A stretch of 64,000 nucleotides of DNA from Gremmenia infestans (GCA_032629725.1 JAFEVB010000014.1:744001-808000), one strand, 5' to 3'; positions 23,346-35,085 are shown, numbered from the stretch's first letter. Made by a program: numbers and translations. The notes: a model not told the origin generated them from the sequence alone.

Positions 23346-24021
23346 TGTGTCTGTGGTGGTTATGAATGTTGATGTTAGAGTGAGTGAGTGAAGTTAAAGT
23401 CTGTGAGGTGAGTGCAATGCGGGGTAACTTCGTATCAAGTGGATTGATTATCAATTGTCTAATTGTATTTGTACAGTACCAAACCAAATCACCAAGAAGC
23501 GGGAAGGGAAGTTGAGGATTCTTATAGCATGTCCATCTCATCTCATGTTAATCACAACATCTCGGCGATGTACCTACTATATTAGGGTGCCGAGGTGGTC
23601 TAAATTGTAGAGCACAACCCCACCCCCGTCTTTTTCGGAGGCACAAAATATAATACTGTAACAGCATGTGAACCCCGCCTTTTTTAAAATGGCCGAAGTC
23701 TTGGCATTGGAACTTGACTTGGCAGTCTTGGCTGAAATGACGGAGCGGAGCGGATAAATAGATCGGATGCTCAATCCACATCTCATCCATGCCCATGCCA
23801 TGCTATGTTTCTGTGGACCAATCAAACAGCTCGCTTTACGGATTGTAAAAAAGCCTCCGACATCGCGAACCAAAACCAAACCAAAAAGTTTAAGCAGTAG
23901 AGCAGAGCTGAATCTGACTCATAGGGTTGTCCAAAAAGGTTCAAAATATATCAAAGGGTGGTCGTTTATCTCTTCTCACTGCTGAGGAGTGAGCCAATTC
24001 TATCTGCTGCCATAAGACAAG
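23346..24021. other. divergent intergenic region
   Basis: Between the lipocalin-like gene and ILV3, whose starts diverge. Small antisense frames at 23548-23879 are not supported. Confidence 0.5.
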
Positions 24022-25882
24022 ATGCTTCTCCCCCAATTGAGGATGCGGGCGAATGCCTCTATTCTCACCTCGAGAAGAAGCTCAAAATATTTGTCAGTAT
24101 CCTGCAATTACACAAATCAATTAACTAACAATCCATAGCCGTTCCCTCTCAACAACTTTACCTCTTCGAGCCTCTCAAAATGACGAACCCAAGCTCAATA
24201 AAATCTCCGCGAACATCACCCAGCCAAAATCGCAAGGAGCTTCCCAAGCTATGTTATACGCAACTGGCATGACTGAAGAAGGGTTAAATAAAGCACAGGT
24301 GGGTATATCGTCAGTATGGTATACAGGAAACCCTTGCAATATGCACCTGTTGGATCTCAACCACAAAGTCAAGGAAGGTGTTGAGAGAGCAGGTCTGATT
24401 GGATATCAATTCAACACTATTGGCGTATCTGATGGCATGTCCATGGGTACAAAGGGTATGAGGTACAGTCTGCAATCAAGAGATCTGATTGCAGATAGTA
24501 TTGAGACGGTCATGGGCGGTCAATGGTATGATGCCAATATTTCAATCCCAGGTTGTGACAAGAATATGCCTGGTGTGATGATGGCAATGGGGCGAGTGAA
24601 CAGACCTTCCCTTATGGTTTACGGTGGAAGCATCAAGCCCGGTTGCTCCAAGACGCAGAACAATGCTGATATAGATATTGTCTCTGCGTTCCAAGCTTAC
24701 GGTCAGTTTATCAGTGGGGAGATTACAGAGGAAATGCGTTTTGATATTATCCGTCACTCTTGCCCTGGTCAAGGAGCTTGCGGAGGAATGTATACTGCCA
24801 ACACGATGGCTACAGCTATTGAAGTCATGGGGATGTCGCTTCCTGGCTCTTCCACCAACCCTGCCGACTCCAAGGCGAAATACCTCGAATGTCTCGCAGC
24901 TGGTGGAGCCATCAAGAAGCTCCTGCAAGAAGATATCAAACCCCGTGATATCATGACCCGAGAAGCCTTCGAGAATGCCATGGTCGTCGTCAACATCACT
25001 GGAGGCTCTACAAATGCCGTTCTGCACCTTATCGCCATTGCCGATAGCGTAGGCATTAAACTCACTATTGACGACTTCCAAGCCGTCTCGGATCGAACTC
25101 CTTTGCTGGCAGATCTCAAACCATCTGGCAAATGGGTAATGAACGATCTCTACAACATCGGTGGCACACCTGCTCTCCTGAAATTGCTTCTCAAAGAAGG
25201 CGTCATCAGCGGTTCAGGCATGACTGTCACTGGACAAACCCTCGCCAAGAACGTCGAATCAGCCCCAGATTTCCCCTCCGACCAAACCATCATCCTTCCC
25301 TTCTCCGAACCTCTCAAATCCACCGGCCACATCCAAATCCTCCGCGGCTCTCTCGCACCAGGTGGCAGTGTAGGAAAAATCACAGGTAAAGAGGGTTTGA
25401 GATTCGAGGGCAAGGCAAAGTGCTACGACGCCGAAGATCTCTTCATCGAAGCCCTGGAACGGGGCGAGATCAAAAAGGGCGAGAAGACGGTCGTCGTCAT
25501 CCGCTACGAGGGACCTAAAGGCGGGCCCGGCATGCCCGAGATGTTGAAACCTTCTTCCGCTATCATGGGCGCCGGACTCGGCAAGGACGTAGCGCTCATC
25601 ACCGACGGCCGATTCTCTGGGGGTTCGCACGGCTTCTTGATCGGACACATTGTGCCTGAAGCACAGGAAGGAGGACCGATTGGACTGGTCAGGGATGGCG
25701 ATACTGTTATTATCGATGCCGAGAATCGCGTACTGGATCTGGTGGTGCCGGAGAGCGAGCTGGTGGAGAGGAGGAAGGAGTTTGTGGCGCCGGAGCTGAA
25801 GTATAAGAAAGGGACGTTGGCCAAGTACGCGAGGAGTGTCAGTGATGCTAGTCATGGGTGTATTACTGATGGGGAGATATGA
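24022..25882 (+). CDS. ILV3: dihydroxy-acid dehydratase, mitochondrial
   Basis: Exons 24022-24092 and 24139-25882 (46-nt intron with CTAAC) give 604 aa. The first ~40 residues are Arg/Ser-rich (ILTSRRSSKYF|RSLSTT), a mitochondrial import signal. Iron-sulfur ligands appear in GNPCNMH, PGCDKNMPG and CPGQGACGGMYTANTM; SGRFSGGS-like ITDGRFSGGSHGF and the C-terminal block complete the IlvD/Edd family. It dehydrates dihydroxy-isovalerate and dihydroxy-methylvalerate in valine, leucine and isoleucine synthesis. Length and motifs are normal, with no sign of a resistance-type paralogue or cluster context. Confidence 0.95.
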
Positions 25883-26369
25883 TAGGAAAGGAGTGTTTAT
25901 AAAAAAAGTCTGATATGATATGATAGCTGCTTTGCTTTCTTTCTTTCTCTCACACGGCGTATTTTGGCTTCCTTCTTGTTATGCTTGTATATATACAAAA
26001 TATATAACGAACCTATAAAGACACCATCTTTTCTATCATACCATACTCTACATTTCCATCTAAAAACTCTTCTCCATTAATAATCTTACACTTTATACAA
26101 AGATACATCTCTCACTCCTTAACGAAAGTAATCCCCTTTACGTAGAAAACACTCTAAAGCCCGCATCCCCTACTAAAATCAGTCCAGTCTTCCGCATGCA
26201 ACTTGAGTTGCCATCTCCCCACTCATCAACACCGCACAATCATTCATTGATCTCACCCCACGTTTGTTTATCACTGTATACATGTAACCTCCCATCTCAT
26301 CCCCCACCCACTGTCTCCTGAACACCCAGCAATTCCTCACACACAAAAAGTTCACAAAAAGATTGGATT
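25883..26369. other. intergenic, ILV3 3' flank
   Basis: AT-rich with TATATATACAAAATATATAA near 25988; no gene is seen. Confidence 0.5.
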
Positions 26370-26511
26370 TTCCGTGACAGGGAATTGAACCCTGATCTCC
26401 TGCGAACAACATGGCACCCCTAGACCTAGGGACGCCAGTTCCAATCCCTCGCCCGAAGGATGTTGGGACCGGAATGAGAGGCAAAAATGCTAACCATTAC
26501 AACATCACGGA
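26370..26511 (-). tRNA. tRNA-Glu(CTC) with a 70-nt intron
   Basis: On the minus strand the acceptor arm TCCGTGA pairs perfectly with TCACGGA and is followed by discriminator A. The D-loop has AATGGTTAGCA, the anticodon loop is CT-CTC-A with the intron directly after position 37 (the canonical site), and the T-arm CAGGG-TTCAATT-CCCTG is perfect. Exonic halves are 26511-26475 (37 nt) and 26404-26370 (35 nt), 72 nt mature. The intron is 26405-26474. It contains GAG in GGGCGAGGG, able to form the anticodon-intron pair needed by the splicing endonuclease. The 70-nt intron is long for a fungal tRNA. Confidence 0.9.
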
Positions 26512-26755
26512 GTGATTTGGGTTATGACTTATGGACGGAAGGGGGAGAGGGGGGATAATCACTTCCGGGGAGAGTAATTTGAAGCAAGTAGGGTCATCTG
26601 AAGGAGTCGTATATCTACGGAGTAAGCTTCTCTAGTCTCATTCGTGTATATTCTGGTATCATCCCTTCTATAATCATCAAAACGCCATCTCGCTTGCCTT
26701 CCTCCGTATATACATAAGGTACATACAGTTAAACCTCCCCACTTGGGCAAGTACC
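26512..26755. other. short intergenic stretch
   Basis: Upstream of the tRNA and downstream of RNase T2. No feature is supported. Confidence 0.4.
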
Positions 26756-27604
26756 TTATTTAGGTAAATACCTAATCCCCCTCAACGGACACCGCAACCC
26801 CTTCCCCGTCGGATCAACAGGCACGAATTCCCCACCCTGCAAGCTCCCCTTGACATTAAAGCTATACCACGCCTGATTCAGCATATTCCCACGACAGCCC
26901 ACCACGGCCTCGAACCCCGTCACGTTATTGAGCGCCGCCTGTACATCGGCTAGCGCATACGTCTTGGTGCTCGAAGGCGTGATGCCAGCAGCCGCGAGCG
27001 CCGTGTAGGTATCGAGGGTCTGGAACAGCGCGACGGTACGCGTGAAGAAATCTACAACTTCGTCGCCGGGTAGGTAGGAAGAGGGGGTGTAGCAGGAGGG
27101 GGCGAGGGTGTTGATGCAGGTGCCGTGTTTGTTCCACTCGTGCTCCCAGAAGTGCTCGAGCGTGCCGGCGTTGGGGAGCCAGTAGGACTGCATTGTGGTG
27201 AGGAGGGCGGGGGCGCGGGCTGAGATTAGGGTGGTGATGTTGTAGTATTGGGGGGCGGATGTGCAGTAGGTGGGGTAGGATCCGTCGCAGAGGTCGGGCC
27301 TTTATTCTTTGAGTTTTTGTTTTCATTTGGAAGGGGAGGGGGGGAGGTACCATAGGCCATGTAGAGTCCAGGAATCATCGGGTCCTATGCTTGGACTTGT
27401 ATCCCAGAACTGGGTTTGTAGGAGCTGGCCGCCGGGGTAGATGAAGCAGCATGAATCGGGGGCTACGGTGCTGTTTTGACACGATATTGGAGAGTTGCTT
27501 GGACAGCTTGAGGAGGAGAGGGGGTTTGGGTTGGATGTGAGAGGGGTTTGGGAGAGGAGGGATAGGTGGGAGAGGGTGTTGGCAAAGAGGGATGGAAGTT
27601 GCAT
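26756..27604 (-). CDS. secreted ribonuclease T2
   Basis: Minus-strand exons 27604-27351 and 27299-26756 (51-nt intron inside the first active-site block) give 265 aa. CAS I reads WTLHGLW|PDLCDG and CAS II reads HFWEHEWNKHGTC, supplying both catalytic histidines and the Glu. Cysteines in CCFIYPGGQLLQTQFW and GLRCPL fit the conserved disulfides. The N-terminus (LPSLFANTLSHLSLLSQTPL) is only mildly hydrophobic but suits secretion or the vacuole. T2 enzymes cut single-stranded RNA through 2',3'-cyclic intermediates, for nutrient scavenging or rRNA turnover. A standalone domain without the extra C-terminal region of yeast Rny1. Confidence 0.93.
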
Positions 27605-28236
27605 TTTGATGGTAGATTTGTGTGGAGTTTTTGGATGTAATGTAGAGAGTGAGCGATGGTTTGAGTGAGGAGGAGAGATGTTGTTTATTTACCTGGAAGG
27701 TAGCAAAGGTCAAGAGAGCATGTCCATGTCTCAAGATGTGTAGATGACTTACTGGTTGAAGCTAGGGTGGGGCTACGGGAGCTTCTGAGTTCCTGCATTA
27801 TCGCAGGTACAGCAAAGCAACCCCTGGAGACATGACTCAGGTCTTATCTGGAATCAAGGGGGTGGTTCCTAGGACAAATATGAAGTAAAAGGTGAGGATG
27901 TGAAAGGAGTTGTGGAAGCATGCGATACTTCGAATTTTTTTTGTAATGGTAATACGTAACACGAAATGTTTGTACCGAATTGTAAACTTTCACTACCACA
28001 AGAAATCTTGACGACGCATCTAATTTGACTTGTCATTCAGTATTTAGTATTCAAGATCATAAGGACACGAGAACTCCTTATATTAGATTGCTTATGACAA
28101 GTACTACCATAATATACAAAGCTTAGATAAAACTTTATTCGGATCACGTAAAGAACCACGAATTGGTTTGTATTTCTTTTATGCTGTAGAATCACCCTTC
28201 CTTATTTATCAAGGGCCTAAAGTCTCGAGAGATCAT
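27605..28236. other. intergenic, no gene seen
   Basis: AT-rich in its second half. It lies between the start of RNase T2 and the 3' end of the Loa1-like gene. Confidence 0.5.
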
Positions 28237-29319
28237 CTATCTCCTCTTCGACCAAGCTTCTACAAATTCCGCTTTGTCCTTCACTGTTAAACCCACCCGC
28301 TTGACTCTACCTAAACGTGCCAACGCTTCTCCAACTTTATCCAAAACTCGTTTCTCCTCCACATTAACCTCGCCCGCTTGATCACTTAGACTCGTCAAAG
28401 TATCGGAGCTACTCGTCGTCGCTGAGTCCTCCCCGAGGGTGTCCATAAAATTCGTCAAATATCGATCCTTCTTCTCTGCATCTGTTGGTTTGGATGTATT
28501 GTATACAACTTCCGCAATCCGTACACGAATGCAATGCGTAGGTTGCGAAAGGAGGTTCCAGATAAATGCCCAGTATTGCCCAGGAACTGGTGTTGTGATA
28601 TCTGGAGGAGAATATCGGAGGCTGATTGGGAAGATCTTCGTTCCTGGTGGCGTTGTGAGGAGACTTGGGCTAAAAGGCATAATGCCCTTCCCATTCGTCG
28701 TAGTACACTCTGGAAACACGACAATAACTCTCGTTGGATGTTCAGCCAGAATTGTCTTCAGATCAGTCATCTTAGCTCCTTTGGGAGGATATTCCTTGGG
28801 TTTTGCAAGTGCTCGGAAGATGGCGCCAAATAATGAGACAAATTGTACTTGGCGTGTATGGGGGTACGAGACCGTGAATATGGGATCGAATATGGCGGCT
28901 AGGTAGAGAGAATCGATGGGCGATGTAAAAGAAGATGCGATAATATTTGTTGGTTCAGGTACCCGGCCCTCATGCTTCTTTGCCAATGATCCCTTCTTCA
29001 CGCCATCGATTTGCAGGTCAATCCACCAGACACCCGGGATTCCCAATATCATCCAAAGTATTGCTTTCTTCGCCAGGGAGCCGAGGGGAAACCATTGTAG
29101 GAAGAGGAAGTATGTGGACGAGATAGCGATAAAGAAGGGCAGCTTGAAGAGGAAGAGGAAAATATGGACTGGCAGATAAATTCCTGCAGGTTGCGATGAA
29201 ACGGGGAAGAATGGGGCTATTCCAGATCCTGGATGGAACGCATTAGCTGAGATGGATTCCTGGGATGAAGTGGAGTGATACAAACCTCGATCTCGGAACT
29301 GGGAGTACTTCTCCATCAT
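28237..29319 (-). CDS. LOA1: Loa1/Vps66-like lysophospholipid acyltransferase
   Basis: Single exon, 360 aa. Hydrophobic stretches near residues 47-80 (IYLPVHIFLFLFKLPFFIAI and following) and 85-100 anchor it in membrane. The PlsC-type blocks are degenerate: where HX4D is expected the protein has SFTSPID, with Phe in place of the His, and the acceptor block is VVFPECTTTNGKG. The C-terminal ~100 residues are polar and charged. The overall order resembles yeast Loa1/Vps66, which makes phosphatidic acid and affects lipid droplets and vacuolar sorting. Whether this copy is catalytic is open because of the missing His. It diverges from the kinesin gene. Confidence 0.65.
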   Translation of the reverse strand: MMEKYSQFRDRGLYHSTSSQESISANAFHPGSGIAPFFPVSSQPAGIYLPVHIFLFLFKLPFFIAISSTYFLFLQWFPLGSLAKKAILWMILGIPGVWWIDLQIDGVKKGSLAKKHEGRVPEPTNIIASSFTSPIDSLYLAAIFDPIFTVSYPHTRQVQFVSLFGAIFRALAKPKEYPPKGAKMTDLKTILAEHPTRVIVVFPECTTTNGKGIMPFSPSLLTTPPGTKIFPISLRYSPPDITTPVPGQYWAFIWNLLSQPTHCIRVRIAEVVYNTSKPTDAEKKDRYLTNFMDTLGEDSATTSSSDTLTSLSDQAGEVNVEEKRVLDKVGEALARLGRVKRVGLTVKDKAEFVEAWSKRR

Positions 29320-29884
29320 GTACTATGTGTGTGGTGTTCGGCGCAAAGGTAGACACATGAAAAGAAGACGCAAGGTTGGCCGGGATTCAGAAAATATTAT
29401 TGGGACATGGCAGCGTTTCTGTCTATTAGGGTATATCTCAACTCTTGCGTGGGCGGTATGTATATGTATATGTATGTTGATGAAAGGGAAGCTGCAACAG
29501 AGGAGCATCAGATGTTATTTTTTGGATACACTTCACTTTTGATACTTTCGTTATCATGGCATGGGCTGCATGTCATCAATCTGGCGGACAGGGATTAGGT
29601 ACCGTTCCGACCGGCTTTTTGCCGCACCGTTGCTAGGGAGGGGCATGGATAACGTAATCAAAACTTATCATGTAAACAACGCAACTTAAAGCAACATACT
29701 GTACCGAATATCGACGACAAGCTCAAGCTCCACGACATATCCAGTTTTCACCCCACGACACCACGCGCCAAACACCTATCCCACCTGAAAAAGCGCGCCA
29801 TTTCTAAACTCCTCCGTCTGTTGCCAACATCTGCATCTGCATGTTATTGCCTTTTCATTCTAGTAGCAATCGCTGCGATTGAAT
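29320..29884. promoter_or_regulatory. divergent promoter region LOA1/kinesin-14
   Basis: 565 bp between the two starts; short frames on both strands are not supported. Confidence 0.45.
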
Positions 29885-32800
29885 ATGGAGTATTCCGAAG
29901 AGAACTCGGTATGAAGGCTCTTGCCAGTCATCTCATCGCCATCATTTGACTGACTTCTCACGTTCGTCGTAGTATATGCGCAAGTCGCAGTTGCGCCCTC
30001 CCAGCAAAATTCCATCGCCAGGCAAATTTGGCCTTTTCGAGATTTCCGAATCCGATAGCAATGCGCGGTCGAAACCCTCCTCAAAGATGGCCCCGCCAAC
30101 GTCCCTGAAGCACAAAATCGGCACAAACTGTAGGTAACCCATCTTGCTAAATTGTTATGGATGGATACTGATGCAATCTCCTTAGATAACGAACCGGAAC
30201 CTAAACAACGAAAGACTTTGGTGGAAAGAGCAGGAGAGTCCAGATCACTCGTGGCTGCCACACCAAGTGCAAGACCCGTCGTGAGAGGTACTTCACTCGT
30301 CGGTGCAGGAGTAAGTTCTTTTTATCTTCAAACACATTTATCCCCCAACACAAATATCATTCCCGGCGACTCCAATGGCCCAAGTGCAGCGGTTGTACCA
30401 GGAAGGAAACCTTGGTCAACTATCTCGCAACGGGGAACTCGACATCGCAGATCACGACCTTTGGTCTGTCTTTCTAGCCACCCTTAGCTGCATATATCTG
30501 GAGAAAGAGTGGCAGAACCTCATTGTTCACGATCATATCGGTACTGGGATTTTGCAAGACGTGAAATTGAAACTTTCTTCCGTACTGCACCCAAGGTCTT
30601 ACAATCTCCGGGCGCAAAAAACGATACGACTTTCAGGCCTCAATCATATGCTTAATTGGAGTGCTGGCGAGACGTTCTTTGCTAAGAACTTGGCTCCGGC
30701 TTCTGGAAATCAGGCCTGCGTATTATTCGTCGAGGTAGACTCGCTGCACTATTCCGACTGGATTACAGCCTCTTGCACCTTTCGTTTTACGCCTATGGAT
30801 TGGACCTGGCGACTGACTCAATTCACGATTCAAACCTCAAAACATTTCACTAATATTCCTTGCAGAGGTCAGAAATAACAGGCCCGTCTTCTAGCTTCAC
30901 TCGAAATAAAACATTTTCTTCCTCCGTATCATCACGCACACCATCAGTATCTGCTCGCAATATGTCAAACAGCAGTTTCTCAAACAGCGTCGGACCGGGT
31001 CATAACCGTTCTATCTCAGCCCACGCAGGTGGCCGATACCTGGCACCAGCATCATTCAACCAGTCCATATCGTCTCGACCAACGAGCGTCATCCCAAACT
31101 CAAGGCCATCTTCATCATTAGAGGCCGCTTCTTCCGACGAAGAAATTCCATCCCAAGGCGGGAGACAGGGTATGCAATTATTGCCTTCAATTCAGTCTTC
31201 TGTTACATCATCGCGAAGACCTACGGCAATGCAAGACAGAAGATCACATTCGTCAAGTACAATGAACCAGTCCAACTCTCCACGTTCCTTCAAGGGTACC
31301 AGAGAACTCACCGTGAGTACGGCAATGAGTCAGTTGAGACTAGATGATGGAGAGTCAAGTCAGCCGCCATCAGCTCGATCATTATCTCACAACCCTTTTG
31401 TCAGTCATGGCAATCATCTGGGAACTGACGGCCCCGAGGGTGCTCTGGTGCTGTTTGAAGCCCCAGAGGACAGCTTAGTTGCTCCACAGTCGCCATCTCT
31501 GATTCCCGTGCGAAACAAACGCGTTTCTTTGCCTGCTACTCCTAGAAACCCAAAGACCTTCCCCCGCAAATCTACGCGCATGGCAAGCAATTCTAACAAT
31601 GATCCATTTCTAGCTTGGGATGTCCGCGGCCGACTCGAAGACATGGAAACCATGTACCTTGAAATGAAAAATAGAATGGCTGGCACCAATGTCGAACGCA
31701 GCGGCCTCGAAGAGGCAGTCACAATCTACAAAACCAGAGGTCAGTGCTCTCCCTATACGACACGAAATTATCAGCTAATCATCCATAGTCGCCGAACTTG
31801 AAACCCTTCGTTCGCAGCTATCATCAACCAACACAAACCTACAAACTGACTTAGATGCTATGCGGATAAAGTCTGAGGTGCTTCAGCAGAAGCTACTAAC
31901 AACCAATTCTAGTCTCGATGATCAGTTGAGAGCTCATCGCATAGAGCTGGACGATGCCAAGCGAGAACACCGAAACGAAGTGGACCGCGTCAGACGTGAC
32001 CACACTGACGAGGTTGACCGCCTTATTCGTCTACATCGGGATGAACTTCACGAGCTGGAACGTCGAACGACTCTTGAACTTGACAGCAAAGTTCGAGATA
32101 TAGAAAAGCGGAGCCATGATAATCTTGAAGAGGAGCGAAATCGCCGGTTGCGAGAAGTTCAAGAACTCGAGGTCCAAATCACAAAGGGAAGCCAGAATCT
32201 GCATCTGGGGCTTGAGCAAAAGGAACGCGATCTCCAAAATATGCGAGCTGAGCTCAACAGAGTGAAGGGCGAGTTAGAGCGAGAGCAAGCTCTAAAAGAA
32301 AGCGCGGAAAAGAGTATTACGGAACTCAAGGGCGCCTGGCAGAAGACAGGTATTGAAACATCTACTACCATCCAAACTTTGGAGAGCACCGTTTCCAGTC
32401 TCCGAGCACGCATACACTTTCTCGAATCTGGCAGCCAGGCCCAGTCTGACAGTTTTGCCGATATGGAATCTCGACTACAAGAAGCGATCAGATCTGCCGA
32501 AGTTTCAAAGCAAAAGTTAGTCAAGGAAGAGTCGCTCAGACGAATTCTGTTCAACCAGGTCCAAGAGTTGAAGGGAAATATTCGGGTTATGTGCAGAGTT
32601 CGACCAATTTTCAACAGTGAAGAGAGTCAGGTGGCCAAGCTCAAATACCCAGACACCGATAAAGAGTCAAAAGAGCTAGAGATACTAGGCAAGGAAGAAA
32701 AGAGCAGTCTTGGCAATGTTACAAGGAAGGCACATTCTTTCTCGTTCGATCGGGTTTTTGCACCAGAAAGCACCAATGAAGAAGTTTTCGGGGAAATTTC

Positions 32801-33733
32801 TCAGCTAGTACAAAGCGCGACAGACGGATACAATGTCTGTATCTTCTGTTACGGTCAAACCGGATCAGGAAAGACTCATACCATGTCCTCTTCCGATGGT
32901 ATGATTCCTCGTGCAACACATCAAATCTACGAGACAGCAACCAATCTTCAAGAGAAGGGCTGGACCTATACCATGGAAGGCAGCTTTGTTGAGGTATACA
33001 ATGAGGAGATTCACGATCTTCTTGGCAACTCGAAAGACTTTGACAAAAAGAAGCATGAGGTTCGCCACGATGAGCAGAAGAAGCAGACAATCGTGACTGG
33101 GTTGAGGTCTGTGTCTCTTGATTCACCAAATGCCGTCGAATCGCTTTTAAAGCAAGCCGATGCCAATCGCAGTGTTGCAGCAACCAAGTCGAACGAACGT
33201 TCATCACGTTCGCACAGTGTGTTCATGCTGAAGCTTGTTGGCCGCAACAGTGTCACCAATGAAACCTCCGAGGGTACGCTTAACTTGGTCGATCTTGCTG
33301 GTTCCGAGAGACTGAAGCAGTCTGGTGCTGAGGGTGATAGAATGAAGGAGACTCAGAACATCAATAAGAGTTTGAGCTGCCTAGGAGATGTTATTGGAGC
33401 TTTGGGTCAGGGCAAAGATGGTGGTCACATACCCTACCGAAACTCCAAGGTGAGAAGCTTCCCGTGGTCTTTTGACACCGTACTAAACTTCGCAGTTGAC
33501 CTACTTGTTGCAATACTCCCTCGGTGGCAATTCAAAGACGCTCATGTTTGTAATGGCAAGTCCATTGGAGGCCCATCTGAGCGAGACTTTGACGAGCTTG
33601 AAGTTCGCCACAAAGGTAGGAATCCCCACATGCAAAATCATTATAAGCACTAACTCCGATGTAGGTTCACAACACTCATATCGGCACCGCAAAGAAGTCA
33701 ACAAAGGTCCGTGAGCGAAGTAGTGATGCGTGA
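29885..33733 (+). CDS. klpA: kinesin-14 (Kar3/KlpA-type C-terminal motor)
   Basis: Proposed exons 29885-29908, 29973-30129, 30186-30310, 30866-31739, 31789-33449, 33496-33615 and 33665-33733 total 1009 aa with consistent phases. The N-terminal tail is basic, Ser/Pro-rich. A long coiled coil runs from about residue 385 (VAELETLRSQL) to 635. The motor at the C-terminus begins with the kinesin-14 neck ELKGNIRVMCRVRP, then P-loop GQTGSGKTHT, switch I NERSSRSH and switch II DLAGSE. These minus-end motors slide and focus spindle microtubules. The 555-nt third intron is oversized and holds an open frame, so alternative N-terminal exons are possible. The last two exons are short but match the motor's end (LKFATK|VHNTHIGTAKK). 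Confidence 0.9.
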
Positions 33734-34980
33734 TATGGATAGGGTGGTGGAGAATAGCATAGCGGTGTTTGATTATCATTTCGAGGCGTCTATTGGATTA
33801 ATGCACTTCATCGGCTTCGTAAAGAATTCTGAAGACTGGGTGGGGTAATTGTTTACTACTACACGACGCGGTAGTCATATTGTATACAATCGGCGTTACT
33901 AGTGGAGGGGCGTCTTCTCTTTTTGAAATGAACATGCTTACAAACCAGGGCTTTTTGTGTGATTCTAAGTCTTTTCATTTTGGTAAAAAGTCAAGTGGCT
34001 TCTAAATTTAACTCACCTGGAGGTCGAAAGACTATCCAGATTTTAGTTGATGCAGGAAGTCGCCAGAAACTGGAGTTGGGAGTTTCTTCGATCTTGATGT
34101 ATATTGGGGGGGTACCCGGTCAGCATGTTCCAGCTTTGCAGACCCAGCACAATTCACCGTACATTCAGATATCATTGCCATAGAATATGCGTTGATAATC
34201 ACTCAAGTGACTTGACACAATCAAAGTCATACCTCGGTTCATCCTCACGTCAGTCATGGTATATCTCTACCTCGATGAGCACAGAATCTCGCACTAGCTA
34301 AAAGGAAATAGAAAACCTACTAGTCTGTCGTTGAGGAATGAAGGTCTTTTGACTTTGATTACATGGAAGTGGTTATCCTTTTGAGGCAGTGTTATTAGGA
34401 TTGAGTCACGAGTAAGTCTTTTGGTTCATCCTCACGTCAGCTTCAGGTTAAAGATCGAGAATCAGATGAATTGGATGTGGGTTCGTGTAACGTTGCGCCC
34501 TCGCACCTGCTTGAATAATTCAGGCTCGGGGTATTCTTCAAATCAAGCGACATTTCGTGATATAAAGGAAGAAGATTCAGCCCTCCCCGAGTCTAATCAA
34601 GTCACGTTCTTAGATGTTCTTATTTACTTTCAAGTTTCTTATGGCAAGCCATATTTCTCACAGCTAAACAGGTTCAAATAGAGGTGTCTGTTGATCCGGA
34701 GTGTCGATTATTATCATTGCTTCTCAGAACACATAACTACTATACTGTCAGAAGATTTTTCAGGGTATCGTATTCCTAAAAAAGTCACATTAATATCCAA
34801 TACACCCTGTGCTAAGCCCCCGCCCCTCATATGAGAAGACAAGGTCGATAGGGATGTCAATATCCGCAGATATCCGGGCTACTATATGCCTAATCTAGCA
34901 CAGAGTCAGATATTCGTGCTATTTTCATTCATGTCTTGATCTAGATTCGGTTTTTGTTTTGAGGCCGCTTCGTCGGAGCC
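33734..34980. other. gene-poor stretch
   Basis: No supported gene. An exact 18-bp repeat occurs at 34236-34253 and 34423-34440. Confidence 0.45.
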
Positions 34981-34995
34981 TTGCTGTGGCAGCTT

Positions 34996-35085
34996 ACAGA
35001 CAGTAAGATGTGGAGGGAGGCTTACATCATATTGACCGACCACAAGGGACTACGAGCGATATTTATACAGTGGTATCTCAATCAA
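34996..35085 (+). mobile_element. relic of Ty3/gypsy reverse transcriptase/RNase H
   Basis: The frame here translates to a segment containing SKMWREAYIILTDHKGLRAI followed by LNQ. This recalls the RNase H start of gypsy polyproteins, where a Lys-x-Trp-Arg helix leads into Leu-Thr-Asp-His-Lys-x-Leu. It appears shortened between the two blocks, and no other polyprotein domain, LTR or long frame is seen around it, so it would be a small degraded fragment. The match is short and could be chance. Confidence 0.4.

Noticed and set aside
25259..25855. 198-codon minus-strand frame
   Set aside because: Antisense shadow of ILV3, with no features of its own.
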